This document shows positions 1-5,445 of a stretch of DNA of 5,445 bases, piece after piece. The DNA is from Patescibacteria group bacterium (GTDB taxonomy: Bacteria > Patescibacteriota > Minisyncoccia > Sungbacterales > GWA2-42-14). Made by a program: the position numbers and the translations under genes. The notes under the pieces were generated by a model. The model searched no databases and had not been told where the DNA came from. It was given only the letters and a program-made list of their open reading frames with translations. Location of the stretch: NCBI GenBank assembly GCA_018971745.1, contig JAGXAD010000053.1, positions 1 to 5,445 of the forward strand, written 5' to 3'. The stretch's first letter is position 1. Each line of letters opens with the position of its first letter.

Positions 1-83
1 ATACGAACTTGCATAAAGTTTGTTTTTATGGTATTTATGAATGAGCCGCATTTTGGATTATTTATTCTAAAAAAATTTTTGCT
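1..83. other. Leader upstream of gmd, no supported promoter
   Basis: This AT-rich 83-base stretch precedes the first complete gene. In frame 1 it is open from the window edge to a TGA at 85-87, which overlaps the gmd ATG (84-86) in an ATGA arrangement. It could therefore be the last 28 codons of an upstream gene, but the peptide is short and not recognisable. Another frame ends early at a TAA (14-16), which would leave a true intergenic leader. A TTGCAT (9-14) lies 17 bases before TATTTA (32-37), but the second box is a poor -10 match. A short self-complementary A/T tract (71-80) sits just before the start codon. No Shine-Dalgarno motif is seen. Confidence 0.35.
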
Positions 84-2050
<1,967 letters not shown>

Positions 2051-2053
2051 ATT

Positions 2054-3454
2054 ATGGACAAAGAAAAAATCAAAAAATATTTTGACGATCGGGCGCAGGA
2101 GAAGCGCGTTGGCAGGCATACGCGCTATTATCACGAGCATGTGAATCGTCTGGTTGCATCTAGGGTTCCTGCGAATGCTCGGGTGTTGGAAGTTGGCATT
2201 GGTGCGTTTCCGGCGGTCGGCTCGGTGCGCCCCTCGCGGGGCGTTGGCATTGATTTAAGCCCCGAGATGGTTTTGCGGGCAAAGAAAAAATACCCTCAAT
2301 TTGAATTTTATGTTATGGACGCGGACGACATTCGGCTGAACGAGAAATTTGATTACATTATTATTTCGGATGTGGTCGGTTTTTTGCCGGATGTCCAGCA
2401 TGCATTCCAGGAATTAAAAAAAGTGAGCCACCCGCAGACAAAAGTCATCGTTACTTATTACAATTATTTGTGGGAGCCGATTTTGAAGCTTGCGGAATTT
2501 TTGCGTCTGAAGCGGCCATCACCAATTCAAAATTGGCTGACTGCGCACGATAAGGCAAACTTTTTATATTTGGGAGATTTTGAGGTAATAACCCGGGGAT
2601 ATGAATTATTGATGCCCGCGCATGTTCCTTTGTTGTCTCTGTTTGTGAATCGTTATATTGCGCGCTTGCCTTTGGTGCGGAAATTGGGGCTTGTGCAGTA
2701 TGTTGTTGCGCGGCCGCTTCCCGGGGAGCGCAAAGAATACGCGGTAAGCGTGGTTATTCCGGCGAGGAACGAACGCGGAAATATTGAAGATGCGGTGAAT
2801 CGAATGCCGATGCTTGGCAAGCACACGGAAATTATTTTTGTGGAAGGACACTCATCGGACGGAACGCGGGAAGAAATTGAACGGGTGCGCGGCGCATATC
2901 CGGAAAAAGACATTAAGCTTTTCATTCAGGACGGCAAAGGCAAAGGGGATGCGGTGCGCAAAGGTTTTGCGAACGCATCCGGCGAGGTGCTGATGATTTT
3001 GGACGCGGATTTAACGGTGCGTCCCGAGGATCTGCCGAAATTTTACGAAGCAATCGCATCCGGCAAGGCGGAATTCGTGAGCGGGTCGCGCCTGATTTAT
3101 CCGCTTGAAGGGCAGGCAATGCGATTTTTGAATCTCGTGGGAAATAAATTTTTTAGCGTTGCGTTTTCATGGCTTCTGGACCAGCGGATTAAAGATACGC
3201 TTTGCGGCACTAAAGTATTGTTTAAGAAAGATTATGAGCGTATTGCTGCCGGGCGTGCCCATTTCGGCGATTTTGACCCGTTCGGGGATTTTGATTTGCT
3301 GTTTGGCGCATCGTGCCTGAATCTTAAAATTGTTGAGCTTCCGATTCGTTATCAGGCGCGCGTGTACGGCACGACCAATATCAGTCGCTGGTCGCACGGC
3401 TGGCTTCTGCTTAAAATGGTTTTTTTTGCGATGAAAAAAATTAAATTTACTTAA
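2054..3454 (+). CDS. Fused SAM-methyltransferase / family 2 glycosyltransferase
   Basis: This 466-residue protein has two domains. Residues about 1-220 are a class I SAM-dependent methyltransferase: strand plus loop at 44-53 (VLEVGIGAFP), acidic ribose-binding Asp67, FDYIIISDV (99-107) and YYNYLWEP (135-142). Residues about 229-466 are a GT2 (GT-A fold) domain: VSVVIPARNE (231-240), FVEGHSSDGT (262-271), GKGKGDAVRKGF (294-305), the metal-binding DAD (317-319), VSGSR (342-346), DTLCGTKVLF (381-390), GDFDPFGDFDL (405-415) and NISRWSHGW (442-450). The GT2 half resembles the dolichol/polyprenyl-phosphate sugar synthase group, so it may load a sugar onto a lipid carrier; donor and acceptor are unknown. 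To my knowledge this fusion order occurs in other bacteria. The third Gly of the SAM loop is replaced by Phe52, unlike the paralogue in the next gene, so methyltransferase activity is uncertain. It starts three bases after fcl, in the same frame. Confidence 0.88.
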   Translation: MDKEKIKKYFDDRAQEKRVGRHTRYYHEHVNRLVASRVPANARVLEVGIGAFPAVGSVRPSRGVGIDLSPEMVLRAKKKYPQFEFYVMDADDIRLNEKFDYIIISDVVGFLPDVQHAFQELKKVSHPQTKVIVTYYNYLWEPILKLAEFLRLKRPSPIQNWLTAHDKANFLYLGDFEVITRGYELLMPAHVPLLSLFVNRYIARLPLVRKLGLVQYVVARPLPGERKEYAVSVVIPARNERGNIEDAVNRMPMLGKHTEIIFVEGHSSDGTREEIERVRGAYPEKDIKLFIQDGKGKGDAVRKGFANASGEVLMILDADLTVRPEDLPKFYEAIASGKAEFVSGSRLIYPLEGQAMRFLNLVGNKFFSVAFSWLLDQRIKDTLCGTKVLFKKDYERIAAGRAHFGDFDPFGDFDLLFGASCLNLKIVELPIRYQARVYGTTNISRWSHGWLLLKMVFFAMKKIKFT

Positions 3455-3469
3455 TTCGGGCATATTTCT

Positions 3470-4144
3470 ATGGATGTTGTTGAAAATCATTTTGACAATT
3501 TGGCGGCTGAATACGATTTTTGGAAGAAAAAGAATTGGTATTATTACGATGCGGTAAAAAAAGTTTACGCCGGTCTCATTCCTTCGGGTTCCCGCGTTTT
3601 GGAAATCGGATGCGGCACCGGTGATATTTTAGCTTCGTTGAACCCGCCGTTGGGAATCGGCATTGACGCATCAGGCGGGATGATCCGACGGGCGCAGAAA
3701 AAATATGCGCATGCGAAAAATCTTTTGTTTCAGCATATTGATATTGCAAACTTTTCTTCCAACGAAACTTTTGATTACATTTTTCTTGCCGACGTGATTG
3801 AACATCTGCCGGACGTCTCAGCCGCAATCCGTTCCGTGGCGCGATTGATGCGTTCCGATACCAATCTTATCATTTCCATGGCAAATCCTTTGTGGGAGCC
3901 GGCGCTGATGCTTGCGGAAAAATTGCATCTGAAAATGCCGGAAGGACCGCATACGAGGATTTCAGCTCGCGAACTTATTGCCATAAACAAAAGTTACGGG
4001 CTTATTTTGAAAAAAAGAAAATATGTTTTGCCGTTTCCGGTCCACATTCCTTTTTTTTCGAATTTTTTTAATTTCACGATTGAACGTATGCCGTTTATCA
4101 ATAAAACGGGCGTTATTATGGTTTTTGTGTTTGTAAAATCATAG
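3470..4144 (+). CDS. Class I SAM-dependent methyltransferase, paralogue of the fusion's N-terminal half
   Basis: This is a predicted cytoplasmic class I methyltransferase of 224 residues, likely modifying a sugar or glycan intermediate; the substrate cannot be read from sequence. The SAM-binding loop is canonical, VLEIGCGTGD (43-52), with acidic Asp66 at the end of strand 2, FDYIFLADV (101-109) and EHLPD (111-115). It aligns along its whole length with residues 1-220 of the preceding fused protein, sharing RVLE, GIGID/GVGID, QKKY/KKKY, LWEP followed by LAE, a Lys-x-Pro, HIP/HVP and the R-x-P near the C-terminus. The pair is therefore best explained by tandem duplication. It lies 15 bases after the fusion gene in the same frame. 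A GGG at 3458-3460, nine bases before the ATG, is the only hint of a ribosome-binding site. The C-terminus (about 186-222) is hydrophobic, as in the paralogue, and may lie at the membrane. Confidence 0.87.
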   Translation: MDVVENHFDNLAAEYDFWKKKNWYYYDAVKKVYAGLIPSGSRVLEIGCGTGDILASLNPPLGIGIDASGGMIRRAQKKYAHAKNLLFQHIDIANFSSNETFDYIFLADVIEHLPDVSAAIRSVARLMRSDTNLIISMANPLWEPALMLAEKLHLKMPEGPHTRISARELIAINKSYGLILKKRKYVLPFPVHIPFFSNFFNFTIERMPFINKTGVIMVFVFVKS

Positions 4145-4156
4145 GCCGTTATTGCC

Positions 4157-4777
4157 TTGAACGAATACCTGTGGGACAAATTTTTTCGCGAGAAAGTGAT
4201 TGTGACGTTCTCTGAGAAAAAGAGGATTATTGACATTGGCGGAGGATTGCGCGTACTTCAGGGCCGCGGAAACCGCTATGACGAGTCGCGGCAATGGATT
4301 ATTCCGTATCTTAAAAATGTTGATTATAAAATTCTGGACCCGGTTTCGGATTATCATCCCGATATCGTGGGCGATATTCATCATTTGCCTTTTCACGACA
4401 ATTCGGAAGACGCGTTTATTTGCATTGCGGTTTTGGAGCACGTTGAAAATCCCGCACGGGCAATACAAGAAATGCGTCGCGCGTTGAAGCCCGGCGGATA
4501 TTGTTTGCTGTACGTTCCGTTTTTGTATTATTATCACGCCGAAACCGGATATTACAAAGATTACTGGCGTTTTACGGATGACGCGATTCGTTTTTTGGCT
4601 CGGGATTTTTCTCGCGTGGAAATTCAGGCGGTGCGCGGGGCGCTGGGCACTTGGCTCTATTTGGCGGGGTTGATGCATGCGTCGTGGATTGCGCGGTTTG
4701 CGTATTGGGTCGATTGCGCCTTTGGAAAATTACGGAGCAAACAAGTCAGCGGTTACTGGATATTTTTAACAAAATAG
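4157..4777 (+). CDS. Class I SAM-dependent methyltransferase (Methyltransf_11 type), TTG start
   Basis: This 206-residue protein has the pattern of Methyltransf_11 enzymes found in glycan gene clusters. It shows RIIDIGGG (23-30), ILDP with Asp61 as the likely SAM ribose ligand, GDIHHLPF (72-79), CIAVLEHVENP (89-99), RRALKPGGY (107-115), and a PFLYYYH (121-127) and DYWRFT (135-140) block near the active site. The acceptor is unknown. The start is inferred: the frame is open only back to the TAG that ends the previous gene (4142-4144), and the codons between are GCC, GTT, ATT and GCC, so TTG at 4157 is the first usual start codon. It leaves a sensible N-terminus 22 residues before the first strand; a GTG at 4197 would begin too close to that strand. 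The upstream AGG (4143-4145) is a weak ribosome-binding site, so translation may be coupled to the gene before. It is not closely similar to the other two methyltransferase domains. Confidence 0.85.
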   Translation: MNEYLWDKFFREKVIVTFSEKKRIIDIGGGLRVLQGRGNRYDESRQWIIPYLKNVDYKILDPVSDYHPDIVGDIHHLPFHDNSEDAFICIAVLEHVENPARAIQEMRRALKPGGYCLLYVPFLYYYHAETGYYKDYWRFTDDAIRFLARDFSRVEIQAVRGALGTWLYLAGLMHASWIARFAYWVDCAFGKLRSKQVSGYWIFLTK

Positions 4778-4787
4778 CGGACTGGAT

Positions 4788-5445
4788 ATGAAGATATTTT
4801 TTCGAGAATATAGAATTGAAATTCTTGTTTTTGGCGCGGCATTCGTCGCGCGGCTTCTTGCTCTGGCGTACGGCGTTTTGCATTACGGAAACGGCATTTT
4901 GCAATTAAGCGATTCGCAGGCGTTTCTTGATTTGGCGCGCGCGGTTGCGTCGGGCTATGGGTACAGCAGGGACGGGGGATTGACTGCGTTTGTGTTGCGG
5001 CCGCCGGGTTATTCGTTTTATCTTGCGGGTTTTTTTTGGCTATTCAATCGTTTTTGGCCGGCAATTCTCGGGCAGGTCGCGTTGTCGTCGTTCGTGCCGG
5101 TGTTTTTGGTTCGCCTCGGAAAAAATTTAATGATGGATTCCCGTACGGTTTTTTGGGCCGCGCTGATTACCGCACTGGAGCCACATCTTGTCATATACAG
5201 CATCACCTATATGTCGGAGGCGTTGTTTGGATTTTTGTTTTTGGCGAGCATTTTTTATTTTTTCCGGTTTTTGTGCGAGGACGCGCTCCAGTTTCTTTTT
5301 GTTTCATCCGTTCTGCTCGGCATTTCCGCGTATGTGCGGCCGGTTTCAAATTATTTGTTTTTTTTGTATCCCACGGTGATGTTGTATTATTGGTGGGGAG
5401 CAAAAGATACATTTCGTAATTTATTGCCTAAAGTTTTTTTTGTTG
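4788..5445 (+). CDS. GT-C membrane glycosyltransferase (PMT_2/ArnT-like), 3' end outside window
   Basis: This gene is open from the ATG at 4788 to the window edge, giving 219 codons with no stop. The product is strongly hydrophobic with several predicted membrane segments (about 11-31, 70-87, 90-111, 120-140, 143-163, 167-183 and 187-203). The layout fits the PMT_2/GT39-GT83 superfamily, whose members transfer sugars from polyprenyl-phosphate donors on the outer face of the membrane. After the first helix a loop carries Asp42 (QLSDSQAF), where GT-C enzymes keep their catalytic Asp. Next come DLARAVASGYGYS (48-60), RPPGYSFYLAG (71-81), EPHLVIYS (131-138) followed by SEALFG (143-148), and YVRP (182-185). 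Full members usually have 400-600 residues, so about half is missing. It begins ten bases after the previous gene; GGA at 4779-4781 is a modest ribosome-binding site. The lipid-linked donor could be supplied by the upstream GT2 domain. The exact subfamily and sugar are unknown. Confidence 0.85.
   Translation, partial: MKIFFREYRIEILVFGAAFVARLLALAYGVLHYGNGILQLSDSQAFLDLARAVASGYGYSRDGGLTAFVLRPPGYSFYLAGFFWLFNRFWPAILGQVALSSFVPVFLVRLGKNLMMDSRTVFWAALITALEPHLVIYSITYMSEALFGFLFLASIFYFFRFLCEDALQFLFVSSVLLGISAYVRPVSNYLFFLYPTVMLYYWWGAKDTFRNLLPKVFFV

Noticed and set aside
9..37. Possible sigma-70 promoter (TTGCAT, 17 bases, TATTTA)
   Set aside because: The -10 box matches only three of six consensus bases, and such matches are frequent in AT-rich DNA; an upstream gene may run through this stretch.
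69..80. Self-complementary A/T run as a terminator or operator
   Set aside because: A pure A/T dyad without a GC stem or loop is not a convincing terminator, and it sits immediately before the gmd start codon.
4142..4159. Broken single gene with a premature TAG splitting two methyltransferase domains
   Set aside because: The first protein ends where its paralogue's methyltransferase domain ends, and the second has its own complete methyltransferase fold, so these are two intact genes.
4139..4678. Minus-strand open frame of 179 codons opposite the third methyltransferase
   Set aside because: No recognisable domain; the plus strand holds a convincing methyltransferase over the same bases.
5036..5419. 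Plus-strand open frame of 127 codons with an ATG at 5036
   Set aside because: It is out of frame within the membrane glycosyltransferase that is open from 4788 to the edge, whose sequence carries family motifs; the 127-residue product does not.

Overview
The window is a run of six tightly packed genes, all on the + strand, that look like part of one surface-glycan (exopolysaccharide, O-antigen-like or S-layer glycan) operon. In order they are: GDP-mannose 4,6-dehydratase (gmd, 84-1106); a GDP-L-fucose synthase-type epimerase/reductase (fcl, 1112-2050); a fused SAM-methyltransferase plus family 2 glycosyltransferase (2054-3454); a stand-alone SAM-methyltransferase that is a paralogue of the fusion's N-terminal half (3470-4144); a second, unrelated-looking SAM-methyltransferase with a TTG start (4157-4777); and the first 219 codons of a polytopic GT-C/PMT_2-type membrane glycosyltransferase that runs off the right edge (4788-5445).

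Layout and regulation: gaps between genes are only 3-15 bases, with no terminator-like hairpin between them, so co-transcription is the simplest reading. The 83 bases before gmd contain no promoter I can support. An open frame from the left edge ends in a TGA that overlaps the gmd ATG, so the operon may start further left. Strong Shine-Dalgarno motifs are absent or weak at every start.

How the genes work together: Gmd converts GDP-mannose to GDP-4-keto-6-deoxymannose, and the Fcl-type enzyme is expected to turn this into GDP-L-fucose or a close 6-deoxyhexose. The GT2 domain resembles the dolichol/polyprenyl-phosphate sugar synthase group. The GT-C protein belongs to a class that uses lipid-phosphate sugars on the outer face of the membrane, so these two may be donor-maker and donor-user. 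Three methyltransferase domains in a row suggest a methylated deoxysugar glycan. Substrates of the methyltransferases and glycosyltransferases cannot be read from the sequence.

Organism: bacterial. The mix of AT-rich homopolymer runs with GCG-rich alanine/arginine codons, very short gaps, weak ribosome-binding sites and the fused methyltransferase/GT2 suggest an uncultivated lineage such as Patescibacteria/CPR (Parcubacteria-like). This is a low-confidence impression. The standard stop codons TAA and TAG are used, with no sign of recoding.

I do not see a wholly new system. The most interesting points are the altered SAM-binding loop in the fused methyltransferase beside an intact paralogue, and the fact that four consecutive genes (1112-4777) share one reading frame broken only by three single stop codons.
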